Of a stretch of DNA of 64,000 nucleotides, positions 1 through 9,563 are shown piece by piece (the stretch's first letter is position 1; every line of letters begins with the position of its first letter). This stretch comes from Thalassovita mediterranea. GTDB lineage: Bacteria; Pseudomonadota; Alphaproteobacteria; Rhodobacterales; Rhodobacteraceae. The notes under the pieces were generated by a model. The model ran no database searches, had not been told where the DNA came from, and saw only the letters and a program-made list of their open reading frames with translations. The stretch spans positions 62,001-126,000 of the forward strand of contig NZ_CYSF01000002.1 of the NCBI RefSeq assembly GCF_001458435.1, read 5' to 3'. The translations under genes were made by a program, and so were the position numbers.

Positions 1-2
1 AA

Positions 3-719
3 ATGTCTGATGCTGAATGGAACGGGTATCAAGAATATCTCTTGGAGGATGCCTTTTGCTTGGCCATCTTGATCAAAGGTGAAAATGATCAGCAGGTGTA
101 TGGGGAAAGTAGTGAAGTTTTCGAGAGTGAGGCTTTGCCAAATCCCATTAAGGCAATCTATTTCGACAATGTGAAAGCTTGGCGGAGGCACGCGCCCAAC
201 GTGGATCCACAAAATCGCATCGAAGTGTATTTGGATTTTGGAAAGCCGCCATTGTTAGATCCCACATCGGTGCTTTCAGAACCTACGCCTAATGCAAGCA
301 ACGTTAGTGTTCGCGCTGACGATATGACATATTTTCGTGCGGTTCAGAAGGTAGTTGATGATAAGCTTCTAAGTCACCGAACTTGGTATAGTGCCATACA
401 TGGCTCGTTTGCGTATGACGTTGGCATTTGGCTTGTCGCTTTGCCCGCGGGTTTGGTCATCGCCACTTTCTATATGGAGAGCCTGCTACCAGTTGGCAGT
501 AGGTTGGAAGTCTATCGGTGGGCGTTCTTTATATATGCGCTTGGATTGACGGTTTTGGGTTATCGGTTTGTGACTGGTTATGCGAAATGGGCTTTCCCTG
601 TTAATGTTCTAGCTGACAACAAAGATCGCAGTGTGCGGCATAGAGTTGCGCTCGGCGGGATTTTCGCGGCGTTGGGCTACAAGGCGTTTGATGCGGTGTA
701 TAGTCTGCTGCCTTTCTGA
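3..719 (+). CDS. Hypothetical membrane protein (may be 5'-partial)
   Basis: I do not recognise a family. The first ATG gives 238 residues, but it lies two bases from the window edge, so the real start could be upstream. Residues 1-130 look soluble and acidic. Hydrophobic stretches follow at about 139-157 and 172-188, with a weaker one near 214-228, so this is probably an inner-membrane protein with a long cytoplasmic N-terminus. The DNA is visibly AT-richer than the rest of the window, with codons such as tta and ata that are rare elsewhere here. This suggests horizontal acquisition or the edge of an accessory region, which is an inference only. Confidence 0.6.
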   Translation: MSDAEWNGYQEYLLEDAFCLAILIKGENDQQVYGESSEVFESEALPNPIKAIYFDNVKAWRRHAPNVDPQNRIEVYLDFGKPPLLDPTSVLSEPTPNASNVSVRADDMTYFRAVQKVVDDKLLSHRTWYSAIHGSFAYDVGIWLVALPAGLVIATFYMESLLPVGSRLEVYRWAFFIYALGLTVLGYRFVTGYAKWAFPVNVLADNKDRSVRHRVALGGIFAALGYKAFDAVYSLLPF

Positions 720-752
720 CATTAACTTGCAGAGCTTTTGGTAACATGAGTG

Positions 753-781
753 CCAGCGCCTTCCTTTAGAGAAAGGGCTGG
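753..781 (+). terminator. Weak hairpin after the first gene
   Basis: The arms CCAGC-CCTT and AAGG-GCTGG pair with one bulged G around a 10-base loop. Only a poor T-run follows (atactttg). It could end transcription of the upstream hypothetical gene, but the call is weak. Confidence 0.3.
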
Positions 782-827
782 ATACTTTGTGTTCAAGGTT
801 TTGATATCACTGAGCTTACACTCGTCC

Positions 828-1277
828 TTAACGCGGCGTGGCGACCTGTGATTGGCCGCTGGCCCCGCGCACGATGCAAGAGTTGGGCGCGATGCCGGTC
901 ATGCGCGCTGGCACGGCGACAGATTGGCCGCGTTCGCAGCGCGGCAGCGTCACCTGCGTATAGCCCTTATCGCGGATGCACTGCTCCTTAACGCGTCCGC
1001 GCAACTGTTTGTTCACATCCACGGTGTAGGGTTCTGGGTCGGTCCAGTAGTGGTCGGTGATGCAGCGATCCTTGTGGTCGCAGATCTTGCGTTCGCGTTT
1101 TACTGGCGGGTGGTAGCGGATTTCGGTTGCCACTGGCGCCTCACGCAGCGCCCTCACATCGCAACGCAACAGGTCGCGGTCGCGGTCCTCGATGGTTTTT
1201 CCGGGCTGGTGGTAGACGGTATAGTTACAGCCGCTCAGGACTGCGCCGCACAGGGCGAGCCATGCGAATCGTTGCAT
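828..1277 (-). CDS. Putative small lipoprotein of unknown function
   Basis: The 149-residue product starts with a type II signal peptide. A hydrophobic segment at residues 4-14 leads to the lipobox LSGC with the lipidated Cys at 17. The rest is polar and rich in Arg and Asp, with Cys residues scattered through it (for example CDHKDRC) that could form periplasmic disulfides. A good Shine-Dalgarno (GGAGG) precedes the ATG. The gene is divergent from trkA and not obviously in an operon. No enzymatic motif is visible. Outer-membrane or periplasmic anchoring is inferred from the lipobox. Confidence 0.75.
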   Translation of the reverse strand: MQRFAWLALCGAVLSGCNYTVYHQPGKTIEDRDRDLLRCDVRALREAPVATEIRYHPPVKRERKICDHKDRCITDHYWTDPEPYTVDVNKQLRGRVKEQCIRDKGYTQVTLPRCERGQSVAVPARMTGIAPNSCIVRGASGQSQVATPR

Positions 1278-1366
1278 ATTTGCCTCCTTCGTTCGCTCGC
1301 AGGGTGTCTTTTGCGGGCATGTAAGGCAATAACACGTGCATTGATAGGCGATAACAAACCACGCAG

Positions 1367-1398
1367 GCGGGGGGGTGACAATTCAATTGACCCCCCGC
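1367..1398. repeat. GC-rich inverted repeat upstream of trkA
   Basis: A run of seven G followed by TGACAAT faces ATTGAC followed by six C, giving an imperfect palindrome with arms of about 13-16 bases. It lies about 45 bases before the trkA ATG, between the divergent lipoprotein and trkA. It could be an operator or a hairpin in the trkA leader. Confidence 0.4.
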
Positions 1399-1442
1399 GC
1401 GCCCCATGCGAGGAAAGGCGCTGGATTGCAGGGGAACATCTG

Positions 1443-2819
1443 ATGAAGGTCATCATCTGCGGGGCAGGGCAGGTTGGCTGGCAAATTGCCCGTCATCTGT
1501 CTGGTGAGAAAAACGACGTAACCGTGGTGGACAACAACGCCGATCTGGTGCGCCGTGCGACAGATACGCTGGATGTGCAGGGAATTGCGGGCTTTGCCTC
1601 TTATCCTGATGTGCTGGACCGCGCCGGTGCGCGTGATGCGGATATGATCATCGCCGCCACTCATTCGGATGAGGTCAACATGGTGACCTGTCAGGTGGCG
1701 CATTCGGTGTTTGCCATTCCGCGCAAAATCGCGCGCCTGCGCTCACAAAGCTATCTGACGGCGATCTATTCCGACCTATATCGCCGCGATCACATGCCGA
1801 TTGACGTGGTGATCAGCCCTGAACGCGAAGTGGCAGAGGCCGCGCTGCAGCGGATCGCATCGCCGTCGGCGTTTGATACCGAGACTTTCCTGTCCGGCAA
1901 GGCGCATTTGTTGGGGATCAGCATCGAAGAAGGCTGTCCGGTGATCAACACGCCGCTGCGCCAGTTGAACGATTTGTTTTCGACCCTGCGCGCGATTGTG
2001 GTGGGCATTCGTCGCGACGGCCGGCTGTTTGCACCGGAGCCCGATGATCAGATCTTCGTCGGAGATGAGTGTTATGTCTTTACCGTGAACGAAGACATCA
2101 ACCGCACGATGGAGATTTTTGGCAAAGAGACCAAGAAACAGGAACGTGTGGTAATCATTGGCGGCGGCAACGTTGGTCTGGCGGTGGCCCGTTCGTTGGA
2201 AGAGCGCGCAGATCGTGTGCGTGCCAAAGTGGTCGAGCGCAATCGTAGCATCGCGGAAAAGGCCGCGGACACGCTGGAAAAAACCATTGTTCTGCACGGC
2301 GACGGTTTGGATGTCGCACTGTTGTCCGAGGCAAACGTAGATCGCGCTGATGCTGTGCTGTGCCTGACCGACGATGATAAGACCAACATGCTGGCGGCTG
2401 TGCGGGCCAAGGCCGAGGGGTGCCCGATGGCGATTGCCCTGATCAACGATCCGACGCTGGTGCCGATGATGGCGCCCTTGGGCATTGATGCCTATGTGAA
2501 CCCGCGCGCCACCACGGTAAGTTCGATCCTGCGTCACGTACGTCATGGCAAGGTGCGCAGCGTTTATTCGATTGGCGACGCCGAGGCCGAGATGATCGAG
2601 GCAGAGGTGCTGTCCACCTCGCCGATGGCGGGACGCAAGATCCGCGATATCGAGTTCCCCGAAGGGGTGCTGGTCGGCGGGCTGCTTAAAGGGGACAAAG
2701 TGGTCAAACCGCTTGCGGACACACGGGTCGAGGATGGCGATGTGATTGCGTTGTTCTCGCTTGCGTCTGATGTGCCAGAGGTGGAACGGTTGCTGCAGGT
2801 CTCGATTGACTTCTTCTAG
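1443..2819 (+). CDS. trkA: Trk system potassium uptake protein TrkA
   Basis: This is the cytoplasmic NAD(H)-binding regulatory subunit that gates the TrkH potassium channel. The 458-residue length equals E. coli TrkA. Two RCK units are visible: the first Rossmann motif GAGQVG is at residues 7-12 and the second, GGGNVG, is near residue 238. Each is followed by a TrkA_C-type domain. An open frame continues far upstream but is non-coding antisense to the lipoprotein gene. The ATG at 1443 gives the conserved N-terminus MKVIICGAG. trkH follows after 17 bases, so the two probably form an operon. Confidence 0.95.
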   Translation: MKVIICGAGQVGWQIARHLSGEKNDVTVVDNNADLVRRATDTLDVQGIAGFASYPDVLDRAGARDADMIIAATHSDEVNMVTCQVAHSVFAIPRKIARLRSQSYLTAIYSDLYRRDHMPIDVVISPEREVAEAALQRIASPSAFDTETFLSGKAHLLGISIEEGCPVINTPLRQLNDLFSTLRAIVVGIRRDGRLFAPEPDDQIFVGDECYVFTVNEDINRTMEIFGKETKKQERVVIIGGGNVGLAVARSLEERADRVRAKVVERNRSIAEKAADTLEKTIVLHGDGLDVALLSEANVDRADAVLCLTDDDKTNMLAAVRAKAEGCPMAIALINDPTLVPMMAPLGIDAYVNPRATTVSSILRHVRHGKVRSVYSIGDAEAEMIEAEVLSTSPMAGRKIRDIEFPEGVLVGGLLKGDKVVKPLADTRVEDGDVIALFSLASDVPEVERLLQVSIDFF

Positions 2820-2836
2820 GGTGTGAGGATGGCCTG

Positions 2837-4351
2837 ATGTGGGCACGGATTACCCGCCAACCCCTGTTTTTGCTACTGACCGGTATTGCTGCGATGGCGA
2901 TGCTGGTGCCTGCTGTGCATGGCTTCCTGCTGGGGCGCGCTCTCGAGGGACGGGCGTTTTTGTATTCCGCGCTGTTGGGGATTTTGGCGGTTGTTCTGGT
3001 GTCTATTGCGCGTGACGGATCGGCACGGCGACGCAGTGAGATGGGCGATCTGCTGGGATTGTTTGCAGCGATGTCTGTCTTGCCATTGTTTCTGGCCCTG
3101 CCGTTTTACGAGGCTTTGCGCACAACCTCTTTTCTGAACGCCTATGCCGAGATGGTATCGTCGCTGACCACCACGGGTGCTGCGTTTTTTCAGGCTGAAC
3201 GCCTGAGTGACACACTGCATTTGTGGCGTGGCATGGTCGGCTGGATGGGTGGCGCGCTGATCTGGGTGGCCGCTGCCGCCATTCTGGCGCCGCTCAATCT
3301 GGGGGGCTTTGAGGTGACTGCTTCGGCAGAGCCGGGGCAAAGCGATCAATTGCACGGGCGTCATGAACGGATCGACCCGCAACGGCGCATTATCCGTGCG
3401 ACAAAGGCCCTGTTGCCGATTTATAGTGGGCTGACCTTTGCGCTGTGGCTGATGCTGACAGTGATTGGCGACCCGCCATTGGTGAGTTTGATCCATGCGA
3501 TGTCTATCATGGCATCAAGCGGTATCACGCCGCTGGCCTCGGCCAGTCAGGCCGAATCTGGCGTCGCTGGCGAAGCGATTTCAGCGCTGTTCATGCTGTT
3601 TGCCCTGTCGAGGCTGACGTTTTCCAGCGACACGATCACCACCACCCGCCGCGGTCTGCATGAGGACCCAGAATTCCGATTGGGTATCTTGATCGTACTG
3701 GCGGTGCCGCTGGGGCTGTTTTTGCGTCATTGGGTGGGGTCCTACGCCGCCGACGAAGAGCAAAATCTATTGCAGGCGTTGGGGGCGCTTTGGGGCGGGC
3801 TTTATACAACGCTGTCGTTCCTAACCACGACCGGATTTGAAAGTGTCGAATGGGAAACCGCGCGCAACTGGTCGGGGCTACCGACGCCGGGCCTGATCTT
3901 TCTGGGGTTGGCAATGGTCGGCGGCGGTGTGGCAACCACCGCAGGCGGGGTGAAATTGCTGCGTGTTTGGGCGCTGTATTTGAACGGGTTGCGGGAAATG
4001 GATCGTCTGGTCCACCCGTCATCGGTGGGGCGGTCACAGGGGATGTCGCGCCGTATTCGGCGGCAGGGGGCGTTTATTGCCTGGATCTTCTTTATGATGT
4101 TTGCCCTGTCTCTGACGTTGTTCACTATGATCTTTGCCGGGTTCGGATCAGATCTGGAAACTGCGCTGACACTGGCGATTGCGGGTTTGTCGACCACGGG
4201 CCCCTTGGTGCAGATTGCACCGGACGAAGCGGTCAACTTAGCGGCGCTTGCGCCCATGGCAAAACTGACCTTTGCGGCGGCAATGGTTTTGGGGCGCCTC
4301 GAAATGCTGGCCTTTGTCGCGCTGTTTGCCGGACAACTCTTGCGGAGGTGA
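2837..4351 (+). CDS. trkH: Trk system potassium transporter TrkH
   Basis: This 504-residue polytopic protein belongs to the TrkH/TrkG/KtrB potassium channel family and forms the ion pathway gated by TrkA. Selectivity-filter-like loops are visible: SSLTTTGAAFF, MASSGITPL, LTTTGFESV and LSTTGPL. They are spaced as the four pore repeats of the family, each with its conserved Gly. A Shine-Dalgarno (GAGGATGG) sits just upstream of the ATG. The position directly after trkA supports the call. Confidence 0.95.
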   Translation: MWARITRQPLFLLLTGIAAMAMLVPAVHGFLLGRALEGRAFLYSALLGILAVVLVSIARDGSARRRSEMGDLLGLFAAMSVLPLFLALPFYEALRTTSFLNAYAEMVSSLTTTGAAFFQAERLSDTLHLWRGMVGWMGGALIWVAAAAILAPLNLGGFEVTASAEPGQSDQLHGRHERIDPQRRIIRATKALLPIYSGLTFALWLMLTVIGDPPLVSLIHAMSIMASSGITPLASASQAESGVAGEAISALFMLFALSRLTFSSDTITTTRRGLHEDPEFRLGILIVLAVPLGLFLRHWVGSYAADEEQNLLQALGALWGGLYTTLSFLTTTGFESVEWETARNWSGLPTPGLIFLGLAMVGGGVATTAGGVKLLRVWALYLNGLREMDRLVHPSSVGRSQGMSRRIRRQGAFIAWIFFMMFALSLTLFTMIFAGFGSDLETALTLAIAGLSTTGPLVQIAPDEAVNLAALAPMAKLTFAAAMVLGRLEMLAFVALFAGQLLRR

Positions 4352-4516
4352 CGCATTCCATTGCGCGAATTCTGGTCACTCATTCGCCACAGTGCGACGT
4401 ATCTGCGCATAAGGGGATGATTTTTGGGCTGGAAACTCTCTCGCACCCGCGACATAGTGGCAAAGCTAGATAACAGGGATGCCGGAAAGCGGCACAATAA
4501 TAAAAGGTAACCATAC

Positions 4517-4753
4517 ATGGCTTCCGACAAACAAAACCTGCAAGACGCCTTTCTGAACCACACCCGGAAAACCAAAATCCCGGTCACAATCTTCCTGATT
4601 AACGGCGTAAAGCTGCAGGGCGTGATCACCTGGTTTGACAATTTCTGTGTGCTCCTGCGCCGTGACGGCCAGTCGCAGCTTGTCTACAAACATGCAATCT
4701 CGACCATCATGCCGGCACAACCCATCAACCTTTACGATGGTGAAGAGTCCTAA
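4517..4753 (+). CDS. hfq: RNA chaperone Hfq
   Basis: This 78-residue protein has the full Sm fold. The Sm1 segment includes [14 protein letters not shown] and the Sm2 motif is YKHAIST. It lacks the long acidic tail of gammaproteobacterial Hfq, which is normal for alphaproteobacteria. Hfq forms hexamers that stabilise small RNAs and help them pair with mRNAs. The presence of several candidate small RNAs in this window fits that context. The stop TAA is directly followed by the TTG start of hflX, so the two are translationally coupled. The 165 bases upstream should hold the promoter. Confidence 0.97.
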   Translation: MASDKQNLQDAFLNHTRKTKIPVTIFLINGVKLQGVITWFDNFCVLLRRDGQSQLVYKHAISTIMPAQPINLYDGEES

Positions 4754-6031
4754 TTGGAAACGCATGAACGGATCGCGACCCGCGCCTGGGTTCTGCATCC
4801 CGATCTAAAATCCGACAAGAACCGTCGCGAAGCAGATTACGCCTTGGCAGAGGCGATCTCGCTTGCGGCGGCTTTGCCCGATCTTGAGGTGGTAGGATCC
4901 ACCAAGGTGCCGCTGCCCCGCGCGCATCCGGGCTACCTCTTTGGGTCCGGCAAGATCGAGGAACTGAAACAGCTGCTGAAAGAAAACGAGGTGGAACTGG
5001 TGCTGATCGACGGCCCGGTGACGCCCGTGCAGCAACGCAACCTTGAAAAGGCATGGAAGGTCAAATTGCTGGACCGGACCGGTCTGATCCTAGAGATCTT
5101 TTCCGACCGTGCCCGCACGCGCGAAGGCGTGTTGCAGGTGGAAATGGCTGCTCTCAGCTATCAGCGCACCCGTCTGGTACGGGCCTGGACCCACCTTGAA
5201 CGTCAGCGTGGCGGCCTTGGCTTCGTTGGTGGTCCCGGTGAAACCCAGATTGAGGCGGACCGCCGTGCCATTGACGAACAGCTGGTGCGCCTGCGCCGTC
5301 AGCTGGACAAGGTGGTGAAAACCCGCGAATTGCACCGCGCCGCCCGCGCCAAGGTGCCGTTTCCGGTTGTCGCCCTTGTGGGTTATACCAACGCCGGAAA
5401 ATCTACGCTGTTCAATCACTTGACCGGCGCTGATGTGATGGCCAAGGACATGCTGTTCGCCACACTGGACCCGACCATGCGCCGCGTGGATCTGCCCGAC
5501 AATGGGCCAGAGGTGATCATGTCCGACACCGTTGGCTTCATTTCGGATCTGCCGACGGAACTGGTCGCCTCCTTCCGTGCGACGCTTGAAGAGGTGCTCA
5601 GCGCCAACCTGATCCTGCACGTGCGTGACATTTCCCATTCCGAAACCGAAGGTCAGGCGAAAAACGTGTTGTCGATCATGGACTCCCTCGGTGTGGGCAA
5701 GGATACGCCCGTGCTGGAGGTTTGGAACAAGATCGACCTGTTGGATGACGACAACCGCGCCGCGCTGAATGAACGAGCGGATCGTGAAGAGGATATCTTC
5801 GCCATCTCGGCCATCACCGGCGAAGGGCAGACCAAGCTACTGGATGCGGTGAAGGCCAAACTGGCGTCGGAAACCCACGAAAGTCAGATCAGCCTGACCT
5901 TTGCCGAAGGGCGCAAGCGCGCCTGGCTGTTCCAAGAGGATCTGGTGCTGGAGGAGGAGCAGACCGAAAGCGGCTTCGACCTCACCGTGCGCTGGACCGC
6001 CCGTCAGGAAAAACGCTTCCGCGATTTGTGA
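4754..6031 (+). CDS. hflX: GTPase HflX
   Basis: This 425-residue ribosome-associated GTPase of the Obg-HflX group is implicated in splitting stalled ribosomes. Visible features are the N-terminal HflX domain with GGPGETQIE, then the G-domain: P-loop GYTNAGKST, G3 DTVGFI and G4 NKID. The start is TTG, immediately after the hfq stop with no gap. No ATG fits, because the next Met lies well inside conserved sequence. hfq-hflX is a classic conserved pair. Confidence 0.95.
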   Translation: METHERIATRAWVLHPDLKSDKNRREADYALAEAISLAAALPDLEVVGSTKVPLPRAHPGYLFGSGKIEELKQLLKENEVELVLIDGPVTPVQQRNLEKAWKVKLLDRTGLILEIFSDRARTREGVLQVEMAALSYQRTRLVRAWTHLERQRGGLGFVGGPGETQIEADRRAIDEQLVRLRRQLDKVVKTRELHRAARAKVPFPVVALVGYTNAGKSTLFNHLTGADVMAKDMLFATLDPTMRRVDLPDNGPEVIMSDTVGFISDLPTELVASFRATLEEVLSANLILHVRDISHSETEGQAKNVLSIMDSLGVGKDTPVLEVWNKIDLLDDDNRAALNERADREEDIFAISAITGEGQTKLLDAVKAKLASETHESQISLTFAEGRKRAWLFQEDLVLEEEQTESGFDLTVRWTARQEKRFRDL

Positions 6032-6078
6032 GGCATCCGGTCTAGCCTGCCCTCAGAAGGAACGACAAAAATACAAAG

Positions 6079-6113
6079 CGCGCGCCCTCACAGACGTGAA
6101 GGCGCGCGTTTTT
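6079..6113 (+). terminator. Intrinsic terminator after hfq-hflX
   Basis: An 8-bp perfect stem, CGCGCGCC / GGCGCGCG, is followed by a run of five T. It sits 48 bases after the hflX stop. Its 3' end is close to the convergent acylase gene and may serve both. Confidence 0.85.
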
Positions 6114-6134
6114 GTTTGGGTGATCGCAGAGGAC

Positions 6135-8594
6135 TTATTTCGGGGTTAGTATGGTGACACCGACAGCCGCAGCACGGGCCAGATCGGTGTCCAGCGACAT
6201 AGGGATGTATTCGCCCCGACGCCACAATTCGCCCAGATCGTCATAATACCGCGACAGGAAATGACCTGATTGCCCCGTGGCGATGACAAAGACCGAACTG
6301 TCAGGATCGGCGAAATCATAAACCCCGCGATAGCCTGCGCCATGCACATTGCGGTAAGGCGCATCAACCTCGCCTGAGGACAGACCGCGCATCAGGGTAT
6401 GATCACCGCCGGATGTGGTTTGGCGAATGTTCACAAACGACCGCAGCAGCGGCACATTGCCCAGAACCGGGTGGATATGGGCGGCCTCATGCGCTTCGCC
6501 CCATTGCAGGCTTTCCAGTGACAGGCCGTAGGCCTCATCAATCCACAACAGCGCATCATCCAGCGCCAGACGCGCCATGTCAGAACAGCTCTCCACCGGG
6601 GCGGATTGGATTACGTCACACCACGCCGAGGCGCCATCCACATCGCGGAACACCCGTTCGATGAACAGCGGCTCCATATGCATAAATTCATCGGCAAGCG
6701 GCCCCAGATCGTCACGGATCAGGCGTTCCTGCAAGGCGCGCACCCATGCGGAATAGATCATCGGTTCCGGCAGATGTTCGTTCATTTCGCCGTTCCAATC
6801 CGCCAGCAATGCCAGCGCGCGTTGGCGGCGGCGCTCAGTGGTGCCTTCGGGCGCAGCTTCGCCAGTGAACCACAGCTCTGCACCGATTAGCGGCAACAGG
6901 GTGCGGGCGGCGGGGCTGACGGTGTCCAGCTGTGTTTCGATGAAGCTGTCACGGGTATGCACCTGACGGCCCTGCATCAGACGGGTCCAGCGCTGAATGC
7001 GCTGGGTGTCGCCCCAATCATAGCTGACGTGCAGGGGGAAGGGACGATCTACCGTCTTGTTATTCGTGTTGCCCAGAATACCACCGATCGGGTTCTTGGA
7101 TTCAGGGTTCGCCGCATAGGACAGGCTGCCCTGCCAGCGGTTTGTGGCAATCCAGCCGGGGCTGGGCATCCGGCCCTTGGTCTGGTGGCTGCTTTGGCGG
7201 CGGGGCATCCGGCCAAGGGTTTTCATCGCGATCTGGCGGCTGTCGACCAGCACAAGGTTCAGCGCGGGGGCGATCATCGCCTCACCCGCTTGCATTGCCT
7301 CATCCACCGTTTGGGCTGACATCAGATTGATCGCGGCGCTGGCCGATGTGTCCTCGGTTGTTAGCGCACTCCACCCCAGGGCGGCGACATGGTCTTTGGG
7401 AGTGACGCTGCCCACATCCTGAAAATCCGGCGGCAGGATCGGGCCATTGTCACTCCACCTGAGGGTCAGGGTAATTGGCTTTTCTTCGGCCACCTGCAGA
7501 ATGGACTGGCGGGTACGGAAGGGTTTGAAACCAGTTGGGGTGCGATATTCATTGGAGTTTTCAGGGTTTAGCTGTTCGATGAACAGGTCCTGATCATCCA
7601 TATAGGCAGCGGTGATGCCCCAACCCAGTGCATCCGAACGCCCCGACAGCACTGCAGGAATGCCCGGAATGGTGGCGCCAATGACGCCGCCGCTTTGCAA
7701 TTCCAGACGGGCCAGATACCATGCACCGGGCGCAGAAAAGCCCATATGTGGATCGCTGGCCAACAGGGTGCCACCCGCCGCCGACCGGCTACCCGCCGCG
7801 GCCCAAGCGTTCGAGGCGCCAGCCAGACGGGCCGGGCCGAAGGGTGACAGGGGATCAAATTCGCCATCAATCGCCGCTAGTTGTGGCAACTCGCCCCCCA
7901 GCAGCTGCGCATAACGGGGCAGGGCGACTACGCCCGTGCCCGGTGCATCGGGCAGGATGTCGATCAACCGTTCGGCCGGCAAGCGCAGCGATGTTCGGGC
8001 GCGCAGCACCTCTGTATCGACCTGACCGCTTAGCCGTAGGGCCATCAGTTTGATCATCGCGATGCTGTCGGCGGGCTGCCACGGCGCGATGGGCATATCA
8101 AACAGGAACATTTCCGGCGCGCCACGGCCCAGTGCGTTTTCGTTGATCTCTTGCAGGCGGGCATTGACGCCACGGGCATAGGCCGACAACGCCATCTGGG
8201 TGCGTTCGTCCTGATAGGGCACCGCGGCCTGCGCCAACGGGTAGAGATCAAGGTGGCGCATTACGGTGTCAATTTCGACCGTGCGGGTGCCGAACACCTC
8301 GGACAGGCGGCCCTGAACGGTGCGGCGTAGGGTCATCATCTGCCACAGGCGGTCCTGCGCATGAGCATAACCAAGGCCAAAGAACACATCCGCATCGGAC
8401 GCGCCCAGAATATGCGGCACGTTGGCGTTGTCGCGCACAATTTCCAGCCGCGCGTCCAGACCACTGACCGCCAGTTCCTTGTCATATTCAGGCAGGGACC
8501 GCGATGCGAGGAAATAGATCCCCAAAACGGCTAGGACCGACACTGCAATCAGCGTGCCTGCCAGTCGCACCATCCAGCGAAAAATCAATACCAT
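6135..8594 (-). CDS. Penicillin acylase family N-terminal nucleophile hydrolase
   Basis: About 819 residues with an N-terminal membrane anchor or signal (residues 4-30). A pro-sequence and alpha region follow, then the autocleavage site. In GASNAWAAAG the Ser near residue 261 is the expected catalytic nucleophile that becomes the beta-subunit N-terminus. Members cleave amides such as beta-lactam side chains or acyl-homoserine lactones, so quorum quenching is possible but not shown. GTG at 8597 and ATG at 8594 are adjacent, and the Shine-Dalgarno AGGATAG fits the ATG better. The gene stands alone, divergent from the dehydrogenase gene. Confidence 0.88.
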   Translation of the reverse strand: MVLIFRWMVRLAGTLIAVSVLAVLGIYFLASRSLPEYDKELAVSGLDARLEIVRDNANVPHILGASDADVFFGLGYAHAQDRLWQMMTLRRTVQGRLSEVFGTRTVEIDTVMRHLDLYPLAQAAVPYQDERTQMALSAYARGVNARLQEINENALGRGAPEMFLFDMPIAPWQPADSIAMIKLMALRLSGQVDTEVLRARTSLRLPAERLIDILPDAPGTGVVALPRYAQLLGGELPQLAAIDGEFDPLSPFGPARLAGASNAWAAAGSRSAAGGTLLASDPHMGFSAPGAWYLARLELQSGGVIGATIPGIPAVLSGRSDALGWGITAAYMDDQDLFIEQLNPENSNEYRTPTGFKPFRTRQSILQVAEEKPITLTLRWSDNGPILPPDFQDVGSVTPKDHVAALGWSALTTEDTSASAAINLMSAQTVDEAMQAGEAMIAPALNLVLVDSRQIAMKTLGRMPRRQSSHQTKGRMPSPGWIATNRWQGSLSYAANPESKNPIGGILGNTNNKTVDRPFPLHVSYDWGDTQRIQRWTRLMQGRQVHTRDSFIETQLDTVSPAARTLLPLIGAELWFTGEAAPEGTTERRRQRALALLADWNGEMNEHLPEPMIYSAWVRALQERLIRDDLGPLADEFMHMEPLFIERVFRDVDGASAWCDVIQSAPVESCSDMARLALDDALLWIDEAYGLSLESLQWGEAHEAAHIHPVLGNVPLLRSFVNIRQTTSGGDHTLMRGLSSGEVDAPYRNVHGAGYRGVYDFADPDSSVFVIATGQSGHFLSRYYDDLGELWRRGEYIPMSLDTDLARAAAVGVTILTPK

Positions 8595-8684
8595 CACACT
8601 ATCCTGTTCACCCTTGCCTTTTGTCCGTTAGCTAGACACAAACCATAGGAAAGACAACGCGAAGACCGATCAAGGGGGGGTAAA

Positions 8685-9557
8685 ATGGCAAAAGTTGCAT
8701 TTCTGGGCCTGGGTGTCATGGGCTATCCGATGGCTGGGCATCTGGTCAAAGCTGGTCATGAGGTGACCGTTTACAACCGTACCGCCGCCAAGGCAGAGGC
8801 TTGGGTGGCTGAACACGGCGGCGCGATGGCGCTGACCCCGCGCGAAGCGGCTGAGGGTGCGGAGTTTGTGATGGCCTGTGTGGGCAACGATGACGATCTG
8901 CGGTCCGTCTGTGTGGGCGACGATGGCGCCTTTGCTGGTATGGCATCGGGCAGTGTGTTCGTTGATCACACCACCGTGTCGGCCAAAGTCACGGCAGAGC
9001 TGTGTGATGTGGCTAAAGGGCAGGGCGTGGCTTTTGTTGACGCACCTGTGTCTGGCGGTCAGGCGGGCGCGGAAAATGGTCAGTTGGTGGTGATGTGTGG
9101 CGGCGATCAGGCTGATTACGACCGGGCAGAGCCGGTGATCGGCGCCTATGCCAAACTGTGCAACCGTCTGGGCGACAGCGGCGCGGGGCAGAAGACCAAG
9201 ATGGTCAATCAGATCTGCATCGCCGGTCTGGTACAGGCCCTGTCCGAAGGTTTGAATTTCGCTGAAAAGGCGGGCCTTGATCCCCGCGCAGTGGTTGAAG
9301 TGATCGGCGGCGGTGCCGCAGGTAGCTGGCAGATGGTGAACCGTGTGGGCACCATGGCGGATGATGAGTTCGAGCACGGCTTTGCCGTTGACTGGATGCG
9401 CAAGGATCTGGGCATCTGTCTGGACACCGCCGATGAAATTGGCGCCTCGCTGCCGGTCACGGCGCAGGTCGATCAGTATTACAAAGACGTGCAGGCGCTT
9501 GGTGGTGGTCGTTGGGATACATCGAGCCTTATCAAGCGCCTGCGCGCACTGGGGTAA
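8685..9557 (+). CDS. NAD(P)-dependent beta-hydroxyacid dehydrogenase (3-hydroxyisobutyrate dehydrogenase-like)
   Basis: The 290-residue protein is in the 3-hydroxyisobutyrate / tartronate semialdehyde reductase family. The nucleotide-binding motif GLGVMGYPMAG is at residues 8-18, the substrate-binding DAPVSGG at 119-125, and the catalytic Lys at 170 in GQKTKMVNQ. These enzymes oxidise short 2- or 3-hydroxyacids or reduce semialdehydes. The exact substrate cannot be told from sequence alone. There is no mmsA or valine-degradation neighbour here, so mmsB is not claimed. The gene appears monocistronic and ends at a strong terminator. Confidence 0.85.
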   Translation: MAKVAFLGLGVMGYPMAGHLVKAGHEVTVYNRTAAKAEAWVAEHGGAMALTPREAAEGAEFVMACVGNDDDLRSVCVGDDGAFAGMASGSVFVDHTTVSAKVTAELCDVAKGQGVAFVDAPVSGGQAGAENGQLVVMCGGDQADYDRAEPVIGAYAKLCNRLGDSGAGQKTKMVNQICIAGLVQALSEGLNFAEKAGLDPRAVVEVIGGGAAGSWQMVNRVGTMADDEFEHGFAVDWMRKDLGICLDTADEIGASLPVTAQVDQYYKDVQALGGGRWDTSSLIKRLRALG

Positions 9558-9563
9558 GGCGAA

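Noticed and set aside
852-1442. Upstream part of the long frame containing trkA
   Set aside because: It lies antisense to the lipoprotein gene and lacks a start with ribosome binding site. trkA homology begins at the ATG at 1,443.
1776-2846. A 356-codon minus-strand open frame
   Set aside because: Antisense to trkA, no recognisable domains.
6135-8594. Call as an acyl-homoserine lactone acylase (quorum quenching)
   Set aside because: The Ntn hydrolase fold and Ser nucleophile are clear, but substrate specificity cannot be read from the motifs seen.
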